The translations under genes and the position numbers were made by a program. 64,000 nt of DNA. It comes from Methanomassiliicoccaceae archaeon (lineage in GTDB: Archaea; Thermoplasmatota; Thermoplasmata; Methanomassiliicoccales; Methanomethylophilaceae). Under the pieces are notes generated by a model, which searched no databases, was not told the DNA's origin, and saw only the letters and a program-made list of their open reading frames with translations. Location: NCBI GenBank assembly GCA_016284295.1, contig JAEEOP010000027.1, positions 25,179 to 89,178 of the forward strand, in the 5' to 3' direction. Positions 25,083 to 32,674 of this stretch are shown here, piece after piece (the first letter of the stretch is position 1; the number at the start of each line of letters is the position of its first letter).

Positions 25083-26312
25083 ATGCCTAAGAAGTCCAAG
25101 AACATCTACGTAGAGGGACTCAACGAGATCCCCACACCCATGAAGAAAGTCGAGATCGTCGAGAGGAAGGGAATCGGACACCCTGACTCCGTCGCGGACG
25201 CACTCGGTGAGGAAGTCTCCAAGGCCCTCTGTAAGATGTACATCAAAGAGGTCGGACACGTGCTGCACCACAACACTGACGAGACTCAGCTGGCAGCAGG
25301 AACCGCCAAGCCCGCATTCGGCGGCGGACACATCATCGACCCCGTCTACATGCTCCTTGTGGGACGCGCCACCACATACATCGACGGAAAGGACGCCAGG
25401 GACCTCCCCTGCAAGCCTGTCGCCCTCGCCGCCGCACGCAAGTACCTCAAGAAGACATTCCCCAACCTCGATGTCGACTCCGAGGTCATCCTCGATGCGA
25501 AGATCGGAATGGGATCCGACGACCTGACCGGAGTCTACAAGACATCCGGAGTCCTGGCCAACGACACCTCCTTCGGAGTCGGATACGCACCCTACTCCGT
25601 CACGGACAGGCTCACACTCGAGACCGAGCAGTACATCAACGGGGCCATGAAGAAGAAGCTCCCCGAGACCGGACAGGACGTCAAGGTCATGTGCTCCAGG
25701 ATCGACAACACCGTCACCATGACCATCGCATGCGCAATGGTCGACAAGTACCTCCCCGACGCGAACAGCTACCAGTCCGCCATCGAGCAGATGTACGACC
25801 TCGTCACCGACAACGCCATGAAGATCATCGGCGACGACGACGTCAAGTTCAAGCTCGACATCAACACCGGTGACAACTACAAGAAGGGCATCTACTACCT
25901 GACCTGTACCGGACTCTCCCAGGAGATGGGAGACGATGGATCCGTCGGAAGGGGTAACAGGTGCAACGGACTCATCACCCCCTACAGGCCCATGTCCATG
26001 GAGGCGACCTCCGGTAAGAACCCCATCACCCACATCGGAAAGATCTACAACGTCATGTCCAAGCTGATCGCTGAGGACGTCGCAAAGAAGGTCACCGACG
26101 AGGCGGAGATCAGGGTCAGGATCCTCTCGCAGATCGGAAAGCCTGTCTCCCAGCCCCTGAACTGCTCCGTGCAGATCGTGCTCCCCGAGCCCGACAAGAA
26201 CCCCAACCTCAAGAAGTGGTCCACGGAGGCGGAGTCCATCGCATACGAGTGGCTCGACAACGTCGACAAGGTCTCCAACCTCATCATCAACGGAAAGGTC
26301 AGGACTTTCTGA
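25083..26312 (+). CDS. metK: S-adenosylmethionine synthetase, archaeal type
   Basis: 409 residues of the archaeal MAT family, distinct from bacterial MetK. Signatures: ERKGIGHPDSVADAL, HHNTDETQLAAG, GGHIIDPVYMLLVGRAT, KIGMGSDDLTGVYKT and GDDGSVGRGNRCNGLITPYR. It makes SAM from methionine and ATP. ATG at 25083 (MPKKSKNIYVEGLNEIP) is 27 bp from its TATA box; the longer TTG reading at 25071 would lie upstream of the predicted transcript start. A textbook terminator follows. Confidence 0.96.
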   Translation: MPKKSKNIYVEGLNEIPTPMKKVEIVERKGIGHPDSVADALGEEVSKALCKMYIKEVGHVLHHNTDETQLAAGTAKPAFGGGHIIDPVYMLLVGRATTYIDGKDARDLPCKPVALAAARKYLKKTFPNLDVDSEVILDAKIGMGSDDLTGVYKTSGVLANDTSFGVGYAPYSVTDRLTLETEQYINGAMKKKLPETGQDVKVMCSRIDNTVTMTIACAMVDKYLPDANSYQSAIEQMYDLVTDNAMKIIGDDDVKFKLDINTGDNYKKGIYYLTCTGLSQEMGDDGSVGRGNRCNGLITPYRPMSMEATSGKNPITHIGKIYNVMSKLIAEDVAKKVTDEAEIRVRILSQIGKPVSQPLNCSVQIVLPEPDKNPNLKKWSTEAESIAYEWLDNVDKVSNLIINGKVRTF

Positions 26313-26341
26313 GCAGATACATCCAACCTATTTATTGAAAC

Positions 26342-26362
26342 AGGGCCAATGGCCCTTTTTTC
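26342..26362 (+). terminator. Terminator after metK
   Basis: Stem AGGGCC/GGCCCT with loop AAT, followed by six T. Confidence 0.8.
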
Positions 26363-26410
26363 CCATTTTATTTATATATCCACAGACCCATCCAACTAAC
26401 TGGTGGTAGT

Positions 26411-26995
26411 TTGAAGATTATCGATGCTCCTCAATTTGGTCCTATGTTCAGATTCAACGATGCCAACGTCTATTGGACCATGCACCTGCTCTCCAACGGA
26501 AAGCGTATCGGACGCAAGAGACTCGCCGACGAGGTGGGGATCGGAGAGGGGAGCATGCGCAGGATACTGGACACCCTCCAGGAGTGGGAGTACATATCCA
26601 TCAAGCAGACGGGCATCATGATCACCAAGAACGGCCAGACATTCCTGGAGCAGATCCCCATCCAACCCGTGGACATCTACCTCGAAGGCTCCGTCATCGG
26701 AACCGAGCAACAGGGCGTGATAGTCAAGGGAGTCGCCAACAAGGTGAACAACGGTATGGAGCAGAGGGACGCCGGGATAAAGGTCGGAGCCGAAGGATGC
26801 ACCACCATTGTGTTCAGGGACGGCAACCTCTGCATCCCTCCGGGATGGAACCTGGATGTGGAAAGGCCGGAGATCGCCAAGAAGATCCGCGACGAATACG
26901 GCATGAAGCCGGAGGATGCGCTGATCATCGGCGGTGGCACCACCAAGCAGTCCGCCATCATCGCCGCAGTTTCCGCTGCCCTTGAACTGTTCTGA
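26411..26995 (+). CDS. DUF4443 protein with N-terminal winged helix
   Basis: 194 residues. Residues about 20-80 form a winged-helix region (GKRIGRKRLADEVGIGEGSM, then LDTLQEWEYISIKQTGIMIT); the rest matches archaeal DUF4443, ending DALIIGGGTTKQSAIIAA, a glycine-rich nucleotide-like loop. Function unknown; a ligand-sensing transcription regulator is a reasonable guess. The start is TTG at 26411, preceded by GGTGG; no in-frame ATG lies near. TTTATATAT at about 26370 fits as promoter. Its stop codon overlaps the next gene start (TGATG). Confidence 0.75.
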   Translation: MKIIDAPQFGPMFRFNDANVYWTMHLLSNGKRIGRKRLADEVGIGEGSMRRILDTLQEWEYISIKQTGIMITKNGQTFLEQIPIQPVDIYLEGSVIGTEQQGVIVKGVANKVNNGMEQRDAGIKVGAEGCTTIVFRDGNLCIPPGWNLDVERPEIAKKIRDEYGMKPEDALIIGGGTTKQSAIIAAVSAALELF

Positions 26996-28059
26996 TGAAG
27001 CATCTTTTCAGCTACTCGGTCTATCAGGATCTGAATGACATAGGCAAGGACCTCCAGGCGACGTTCTCCAGGATAGGGTGCAACGGTCTGGAGACCCTCA
27101 CCTCACATGAGGCGATGGATCCCGTATACCACAGGTACACGGTATCCGTCCACCTCCCTTTCGCCACGGACTGGCTCGCTGCCTGGGAGGGCAGGGCGTA
27201 CGAGATGTCCGAATACTATTCCAAATACTACATGTACGGCAGAGACAGGGACGAGGTCATAGCCACCATCAGGAACATGATCGAGATGGCCGCGCCCGCA
27301 CATCCGGAGCACGGGGTGATCCATGCCAGCAACGTGGACCTCACCGAGCTGAGGAAGAGGAGATACTCGCTGGATTCCAACAGGGTCCTGCGCACGTTCT
27401 GCGAAATGATGAATGCATCCGTAGCGGACTTCCCTGGCGGGGAGCCGCCGTTCAAGCTGGCATTCGAGAACCTCTGGTGGCCGGGACTAAGGCTGCAAAG
27501 CGATTCTGACTACAGGCTCCTGGAGAAGCATCTGGAGTTCGAGAACTGGGGCATATGCTTGGACACGGGGCATCTGATGAACACCCTGCCCGTGTACACA
27601 GAGCAAGACGGCATCGAAACCCTCCTTAAGATATTCGACGGCTATAGCCAGGACCTCATAGACGCCATAGGCGGAGTGCACTTCCACTACAGCGCCTCGG
27701 GACGCTACAGGGAGACGTTCGAGGAGGTCGTGCACACCGACGGACCGATAAACGAGTACATCGCCGGATCGTATCACCACATAAGCACGCTGGATCAGCA
27801 TCTCCCGTTCAGCGACCCGCGCTGCAAGGAGCTGATCGACATCCTCCGGCCGGACCTGGTGATACACGAACTGCCCGGCCATGGCCACGATCCCCTTCTG
27901 GACTACGTCCAGCAGAGAAGCCTGCTGGACCGAGCCAGATACCGTCCGCTCAATCGAACCGATTCTAAACAACCCAGCATCCTCCCAATAAAGGTTTTAT
28001 ATATCATGCTTAATCGGGAATCCAGAGGAATTTCGAATGGCACGTTTCAAAGAGGCTGA
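26995..28059 (+). CDS. Sugar phosphate isomerase/epimerase-like TIM barrel protein
   Basis: 354 residues of the xylose isomerase/AP endonuclease 2 superfamily: [26 protein letters not shown] and [10 protein letters not shown] carry the expected metal-binding Glu, Asp/His and His positions, then [13 protein letters not shown]. Substrate unknown. Translation is coupled to the DUF4443 gene. The last 35 or so residues are encoded by DNA that also holds the TATA box and start of rpl40e, and they look like tail sequence with no domain character; the frame overlaps rpl40e by 23 bases. Confidence 0.75.
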   Translation: MKHLFSYSVYQDLNDIGKDLQATFSRIGCNGLETLTSHEAMDPVYHRYTVSVHLPFATDWLAAWEGRAYEMSEYYSKYYMYGRDRDEVIATIRNMIEMAAPAHPEHGVIHASNVDLTELRKRRYSLDSNRVLRTFCEMMNASVADFPGGEPPFKLAFENLWWPGLRLQSDSDYRLLEKHLEFENWGICLDTGHLMNTLPVYTEQDGIETLLKIFDGYSQDLIDAIGGVHFHYSASGRYRETFEEVVHTDGPINEYIAGSYHHISTLDQHLPFSDPRCKELIDILRPDLVIHELPGHGHDPLLDYVQQRSLLDRARYRPLNRTDSKQPSILPIKVLYIMLNRESRGISNGTFQRG

Positions 28060-28186
28060 GCACAGGCTCCTTGACAAGACTGTATGCATGAACTGCTACG
28101 CCACCAACCCTGTTAAGGCGTCCAAGTGCAGGAAGTGCGGATACAGCAACCTCAGGCCCAAAGCCAAAGAGAGCAGGAAACAGTGA
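28037..28186 (+). CDS. rpl40e: Ribosomal protein L40e
   Basis: A 49-residue protein beginning [20 protein letters not shown], with zinc ribbon C-x(2)-C-x(10)-C-x(2)-C (CMNC ... CRKC) and basic tail. This is the complete archaeal large-subunit protein L40e. Its TATA box (GTTTTATATATC, about 27993-28004) lies inside the end of the upstream gene, giving a leader of only about 10 bases. Confidence 0.93.
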   Translation: MARFKEAEHRLLDKTVCMNCYATNPVKASKCRKCGYSNLRPKAKESRKQ

Positions 28187-28209
28187 ATACTGTTCCATAT
28201 TGATTTTTA

Positions 28210-28223
28210 CGGCCTTATGGCCG
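28210..28223 (+). terminator. Terminator after rpl40e
   Basis: Stem CGGCC/GGCCG with loop TTAT, followed by a moderately T-rich stretch. Confidence 0.5.
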
Positions 28224-28325
28224 GATCTTATCTCCATCAGCGAGAGCTATAGAGGAATCCGTCCGGCCAGGCCATCGTGAACGTCAAATACCTTTTACCG
28301 CGTACGTGGGACGGAGTTACGGACG

Positions 28326-29288
28326 ATGAAAGTAGCTATCGTGGACGACAATATCGCCATCCAAGAGATCCTGAAGGACATCCTCATGGACAACGGCCAC
28401 ATCGTCAACATATCCGGTACGATCGAGGAGGCCGTTCAGAACATCCCGCAGTTCAGGCCGGACGTCATCCTTCTGGACTCGGTCGTCAACGAGGAGGACG
28501 GTCTGCAGGTCCTGACCCGCATCCACGAGGATGATCCCACAGTATGCCTCGACACCGTTCTGGTCAAAGGTCTCAACGAGGAGGCCCCTAAGGACAATAT
28601 CCACATTCTCACGGTCGTCAACAAGCCGTTCAAGACCGCCGACATCCCCAACGCATTGGGGATAGTTAGCGCCAGGAAGGAGAGCCTCAAGGCAGATGCG
28701 GAGAGGAAGACTTCACGCAACACCGGATTCCTCGCCAAACTCAAGAGGAGCACCAAGGTCGAGAAGGAGCCTGAACCGCAGCACCTCACCGTGGACGACA
28801 CGAGCATCGTGGCGCAGTACATCGCATCCGATGCCCCGCTATACGGCAGATCGTACGTCTTCTTCGAGGACGAGCCGAACAAGATTTACGAGTTCGCCCG
28901 CATCTTCAATCCCGACGACTACTCCATACTGATCATATCATCATACAACCCCAAGGTGGTGAAGCAGAGGTTCGGCAGCGACCTGGTGGACGTCACCACC
29001 CTGTCCTCCACAGGCAGGTCCAGATCCATGGACATCAACGCCCTGGGGACGCTCACGGTGTTCATTAACGACTACATCAGCGAGAACGACAAGCCCATCG
29101 TGCTGATCGATGACTGCAATGATATAGTCGATAGCAATGACCTCAACCAGGCACTGGTCTTCCTCCACCAGCTGGTCGACAGGAAACCAGGGGAGAAACT
29201 GGTCACATTCGCGGTGTCGATATCCAAGGACGGTAAGAACACCAAGGACATCAATATCCTGCTCGGGGATTTTTCCGAGTACAACTGA
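28326..29288 (+). CDS. Response-regulator receiver domain plus DUF835 protein
   Basis: 320 residues. The N-terminal receiver has the acidic pair Asp7-Asp8 (AIVDDN), phosphoacceptor Asp51 (VILLDSVV) and Lys100 (VNKPF). A linker of about 45 charged residues leads to a DUF835 domain (about 165-320; SYVFFEDEPNKIYEFA, IVLIDDCNDIV), a RecA/KaiC-like fold without a clear P-loop. REC-DUF835 proteins are archaeal signalling proteins of unknown output. No histidine kinase gene is nearby. Enolase follows 10 bases later, so the two probably share a transcript. Confidence 0.8.
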   Translation: MKVAIVDDNIAIQEILKDILMDNGHIVNISGTIEEAVQNIPQFRPDVILLDSVVNEEDGLQVLTRIHEDDPTVCLDTVLVKGLNEEAPKDNIHILTVVNKPFKTADIPNALGIVSARKESLKADAERKTSRNTGFLAKLKRSTKVEKEPEPQHLTVDDTSIVAQYIASDAPLYGRSYVFFEDEPNKIYEFARIFNPDDYSILIISSYNPKVVKQRFGSDLVDVTTLSSTGRSRSMDINALGTLTVFINDYISENDKPIVLIDDCNDIVDSNDLNQALVFLHQLVDRKPGEKLVTFAVSISKDGKNTKDINILLGDFSEYN

Positions 29289-29298
29289 AGGAGATAAA

Positions 29299-30564
29299 AT
29301 GCAGATCGAGAAGGTTTGGGCAAGGGAGGTCCTGGATTCCAGAGGCAACCCCACCGTAGAGGCAGAGATCACCGTCGGCGGACACAGGATTACCGCCATC
29401 GCGCCGTCCGGCGCATCCACGGGTTCATGGGAGGCCCACGAGCTCCGCGACGGAGGCGACAGATACGGCGGGAAGGGCGTACTGAAGGCCGTCGAGAACG
29501 TCCGCGGCCCCATCGCCAAGAGGATCACGGGCATGGATCCCACCGACCAGGCCGGCATCGACAGGGCCATGATCGAGCTGGACGGGACGGAGAACAAGAC
29601 CTCTCTCGGAGGCAATGCCACCGTGGCCGTGTCCCTTGCAGTCGCCAGGGCCGGGGCCATGTGCAACAACGTCCCCGTCTACCAGCACATCGGCGGAGAC
29701 CACGTCACCCTGCCCGTTCCCATGCTGAACATCATCAACGGCGGAAAGCACGCCGGAGGCAACCTGAAGATCCAGGAATGCATGATCATCCCGGCTGGCG
29801 CGAAGACCTTCTCCGACTGCCTCAGGATGTCCACAGAGGTCTACATGCACCTCAAATCCATCCTCAAGTCCAAGTACGGCGTAGGGGCCATCAACATCGG
29901 CGACGAGGGAGGATTCGCTCCCCCGCTCGACACCGTTGATGAGGCGCTCTCCACTATAGTCGCAGCCATCTCCGATGCGGGATATGCGCCCGGCAAGGAC
30001 GTGTTCCTCGCCATCGACGCCGCATCCTCGGAGTTCTTCTCCAACGGAGTATACGAGGTCGACGGCATGAAGCTCAGCGCAGGCGAGCTCGCGGACCACT
30101 ACGTCCAGCTCACCAAGGACCACCCCCTCATCAGCATCGAGGACCCCTTCTTCGAGGACGACTTCGAGACCACCGCCGAGCTCACCAAGAAGATCGGCAG
30201 CCATGTGCAGATCGTCGGGGACGACCTGTTCGTCACCAACTCCAAGCGTCTCGCTAGGGGGATCGACGCGGGTGCCGCAAACGCCCTCCTGCTCAAGGTC
30301 AACCAGATCGGTACAGTCACTGAATCCGGCGAGGCCGCACAGATGAGCTTCGACCACGGATACAACGTCGTGGTCTCCCACAGGTCCGGAGAGTCCGAGG
30401 ACACCACGATCGCGGACCTCTCCGTCGGATGGGGATCCGGCGAGATCAAGACCGGTGCGCCTGCCAGGGGAGAGAGGACTGCCAAGTACAACCGCCTCCT
30501 CAGAATCGAGGAGGAGCTGGGATCCAAGGCCGTGTTCCCCGGCATCAAGAAATTCCACATCTGA
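29299..30564 (+). CDS. eno: Enolase
   Basis: 421 residues; converts 2-phosphoglycerate to phosphoenolpyruvate. Signatures: VLDSRGNPTVEAE, APSGASTGSWEA, GNATVAVSLAVARAGA, NIGDEGGFAPPL, SIEDPFFEDD, VGDDLFVTN, LLLKVNQIGTVTE and VSHRSGESEDTTIAD. The ATG at 29299 follows GAAGGAG with good spacing; a longer in-frame reading from 29137 overlaps the REC-DUF835 gene and lacks enolase character. pncB begins 3 bases after the stop. Confidence 0.97.
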   Translation: MQIEKVWAREVLDSRGNPTVEAEITVGGHRITAIAPSGASTGSWEAHELRDGGDRYGGKGVLKAVENVRGPIAKRITGMDPTDQAGIDRAMIELDGTENKTSLGGNATVAVSLAVARAGAMCNNVPVYQHIGGDHVTLPVPMLNIINGGKHAGGNLKIQECMIIPAGAKTFSDCLRMSTEVYMHLKSILKSKYGVGAINIGDEGGFAPPLDTVDEALSTIVAAISDAGYAPGKDVFLAIDAASSEFFSNGVYEVDGMKLSAGELADHYVQLTKDHPLISIEDPFFEDDFETTAELTKKIGSHVQIVGDDLFVTNSKRLARGIDAGAANALLLKVNQIGTVTESGEAAQMSFDHGYNVVVSHRSGESEDTTIADLSVGWGSGEIKTGAPARGERTAKYNRLLRIEEELGSKAVFPGIKKFHI

Positions 30565-30567
30565 GGC

Positions 30568-32013
30568 ATGATGATGGAATACGACAGGAACATCCCCCTG
30601 CTGTGCGATTACTACGAGTACACGATGGCCAACGGCTACGTGGAGAACGGTCTGCAGGACCGCATGGTGTACTTCGACATCTACTTCAGGAACGTGCCCG
30701 ACCGCGGGGGATTCGTCATATTCGCAGGATTGGAGCAGCTGGTGGACTACATCACCAACCTCCGCTTCAGCGACAGCGACATAGAGTTCCTTCGTTCCAA
30801 GAACACATTCAGCGAGGGGTTCCTCGAGTATCTGAGGGACTTCCGTTTCACCGGGGATGTCTGGGCGATTCCAGAAGGCACCCCTGCATTCCCCGGAGAA
30901 CCCCTCGTCACGATCAGGGCGCCCATAGCGCAGGCGCAGATCCTGGAGACCTTCGCTCTCCTGACTGTGAACCACCAGACGCTCATCGCAACCAAGGCCA
31001 ACCGTATCGTGCGGGCCGCCCGCGGAAGGACCGTTCTGGAGTTCGGCTCCAGGAGAGCCCAGGGAACGGATGCAGCCATATTGGGTGCGAGAGCAGCGTA
31101 CATCGCCGGATGCGGCGGTACCGCATGCACGGTCAGCGACAAGTGGTACGGCGTACCCGCTAGCGGCACCATGGCCCACTCGTGGGTGATGATGTTCGAT
31201 TCGGAGCTCGAGGCCTTCAAAGCGTTCTGCGGGCTCTACCCGGACAATGCTACGCTCCTTGTGGATACATATGATACCCTCAACAGCGGCATCCCCAACG
31301 CCATCCGCGCATTCAAGGAGGTCCTGGTCCCTAAAGGGATTAACAAGTTCGCCATCCGCCTGGATTCAGGCGACTTCGCCTTCCTGACCAAGCAGGCCAG
31401 GAAAATGCTCGATGAAGCAGGACTCACGGATTGCAAGATCGTCGTCTCCAACGCGTTGGACGAGCTGCTCATCAAGGATCTTCTCGACCAAGGCGCGATC
31501 ATCGATGCTTTCGGCGTGGGGGACAATCTCATCACATCCCACAGCGACCCCGTGCTCAACGGAGTGTTCAAGCTGGTGGCGATGGAGGTGGACGGCAAGA
31601 TCGTCCCAAAGATCAAGATCTCCGAGAACGTCGAAAAGATCACCACTCCGCACTTCAAGAAGATCTACAGAGTCTACGACAGCTCCGGAATGGCCATAGC
31701 GGACCAGATATGCCTGCACGACGAAACGATAGACACATCGGCCCCTCTCGAACTGTTCGATCCCAAGGCCACATGGAAGAGGAAGACCCTTACGGAATAC
31801 TCCGTCAAGGAGCTCATGGTCAAGGTCATCGAGAACGGAGAATTGGTGTACGACCTTCCTTCGCTCGAGGACATCAGGGAGCACTGCAGGGAGGAGCTCG
31901 ATACCCTGTGGGAAGAGGTGAAGCGTTTCGCCAATCCCCACCAGTACTATGTCGATCTATCGCAGCAGCTGTGGGATTGCAAGGCGAAGATGATTCACAA
32001 TCCTAGACCTTGA
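30568..32013 (+). CDS. pncB: Nicotinate phosphoribosyltransferase
   Basis: 481 residues; makes nicotinate mononucleotide from nicotinate and PRPP in NAD salvage. Signatures include LLCDYYEYTMANGY, TVNHQTLIATKANRIV (catalytic His), EFGSRRAQG, and IRLDSGDFAFL with VSNALDELLI. The length and motifs fit the longer form found in many bacteria. The gene opens with three consecutive ATG codons, so the exact start is uncertain by two residues. It closes the REC-DUF835/eno/pncB run. Confidence 0.93.
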   Translation: MMMEYDRNIPLLCDYYEYTMANGYVENGLQDRMVYFDIYFRNVPDRGGFVIFAGLEQLVDYITNLRFSDSDIEFLRSKNTFSEGFLEYLRDFRFTGDVWAIPEGTPAFPGEPLVTIRAPIAQAQILETFALLTVNHQTLIATKANRIVRAARGRTVLEFGSRRAQGTDAAILGARAAYIAGCGGTACTVSDKWYGVPASGTMAHSWVMMFDSELEAFKAFCGLYPDNATLLVDTYDTLNSGIPNAIRAFKEVLVPKGINKFAIRLDSGDFAFLTKQARKMLDEAGLTDCKIVVSNALDELLIKDLLDQGAIIDAFGVGDNLITSHSDPVLNGVFKLVAMEVDGKIVPKIKISENVEKITTPHFKKIYRVYDSSGMAIADQICLHDETIDTSAPLELFDPKATWKRKTLTEYSVKELMVKVIENGELVYDLPSLEDIREHCREELDTLWEEVKRFANPHQYYVDLSQQLWDCKAKMIHNPRP

Positions 32014-32202
32014 CGGGATTCGTGGCGACACTTAGAAAATCGTACTAACACAATGGTTTTATACACTGTTCATTGTTAATTTTTCTAAATTTTATGTATA
32101 TAAACCTACCTGTTATGAATGAATGAAAATCGACCGGAAAAATAGACCGGAAAAAGTCACTCTAAGATTGTTAGCCTAAGGGTTTATATCAGGAATTTAC
32201 TT
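32014..32202 (+). promoter_or_regulatory. AT-rich promoter region with TATA boxes and a direct repeat
   Basis: TATA-like sequences occur at about 32053-32062, 32094-32104 and 32183-32190 (TTTATATC). The undecamer GACCGGAAAAA is repeated at 32132-32142 and 32145-32155. The last TATA box would start transcription at about 32210, at the foot of the hairpin described next. Confidence 0.4.
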
Positions 32203-32272
32203 AGTCCCCCTTGCGAGGATTTGCGTATCGGTCGGCATCGTTTGACCATGAATCTTCGCAGGTCGGGGGACT
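32203..32272 (+). ncRNA. Structured 5' leader or small RNA (70-base hairpin)
   Basis: An 8-pair outer stem (AGTCCCCC 32203-32210 with GGGGGACT 32265-32272), an asymmetric internal loop, a 10-pair stem (32212-32221 with 32251-32260, one G-U) and a 4-pair tip (GGTC/GACC). It begins where the TATA box at 32183-32190 predicts the transcript start and lies about 100 bases before the well-spaced Shine-Dalgarno of the next gene. It is not a tRNA: there is no T arm or anticodon loop. A cis-acting leader is favoured; a separate small RNA is possible. Confidence 0.45.
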
Positions 32273-32368
32273 GCAATAGTGATTGAAAAAGAACCGTCAT
32301 ATAGCGGTAGCTATGTGACACACACAGCATCCAGCAGATGTCTGGACATGTTCACGGAGGAAAACGGG

Positions 32369-32545
32369 ATGAACGTGTACTGCACCTGCGGACGTATCGT
32401 CAATTTGGACAGATACGAGATGCAGCTCAAGATCTCTCTTGGGAAAGAACTTCAATGCACCGTCTGCAGGAACAAGAGGATCTCCCAGGAGATCGACTTT
32501 ATGAACGATCTTTATAACGGCCTCATCGATGAGGAATCGTACTGA
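32369..32545 (+). CDS. Small zinc-ribbon protein
   Basis: 58 residues beginning MNVYCTCGRIVNLDRYEMQL, with ligand pairs C-x-C (CTC) and C-x(2)-C (CTVC), then a helical acidic tail. GGAGG at 32356-32360 lies 8 bases before the ATG at 32369, which decides this start. The frame stays open upstream to a GTG at 32279, so a 30-residue extension cannot be excluded. Function unknown. It is one of the few genes here with a long leader. Confidence 0.65.
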   Translation: MNVYCTCGRIVNLDRYEMQLKISLGKELQCTVCRNKRISQEIDFMNDLYNGLIDEESY

Positions 32546-32563
32546 TTTTAAGAAAGTTAGATA

Positions 32564-32600
32564 GTAACACATTCTTAATTATTAGTGTTACTTTATAAAC
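32564..32600. promoter_or_regulatory. Candidate NikR-type operator with adjacent TATA box
   Basis: GTAACAC (32564-32570) and GTGTTAC (32585-32591) are separated by 14 bases, and CTTTATAAAC follows directly. The same heptamers occur upstream of nikR. The site sits between the convergent ends of the zinc-ribbon gene and topA, with no obvious protein gene to control. Confidence 0.4.
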
Positions 32601-32635
32601 GCGGGATGAATCGTATTTATTTGGGTCGGAACCAT

Positions 32636-32674
32636 TAAAAATGGGAACCGCCCCGACCGGAATCATTCGGTCGG
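32636..32674 (-). terminator. Terminator overlapping the end of topA
   Basis: Stem CCGACCG/CGGTCGG (32653-32659, 32668-32674) spans the topA stop codon; on the minus strand it is followed after a short spacer by five T. Confidence 0.5.

Noticed and set aside
32203..32272. tRNA-like cloverleaf (7-8 pair acceptor-like stem)
   Set aside because: No T arm, no anticodon loop with T33, and no D arm; it is a long hairpin.
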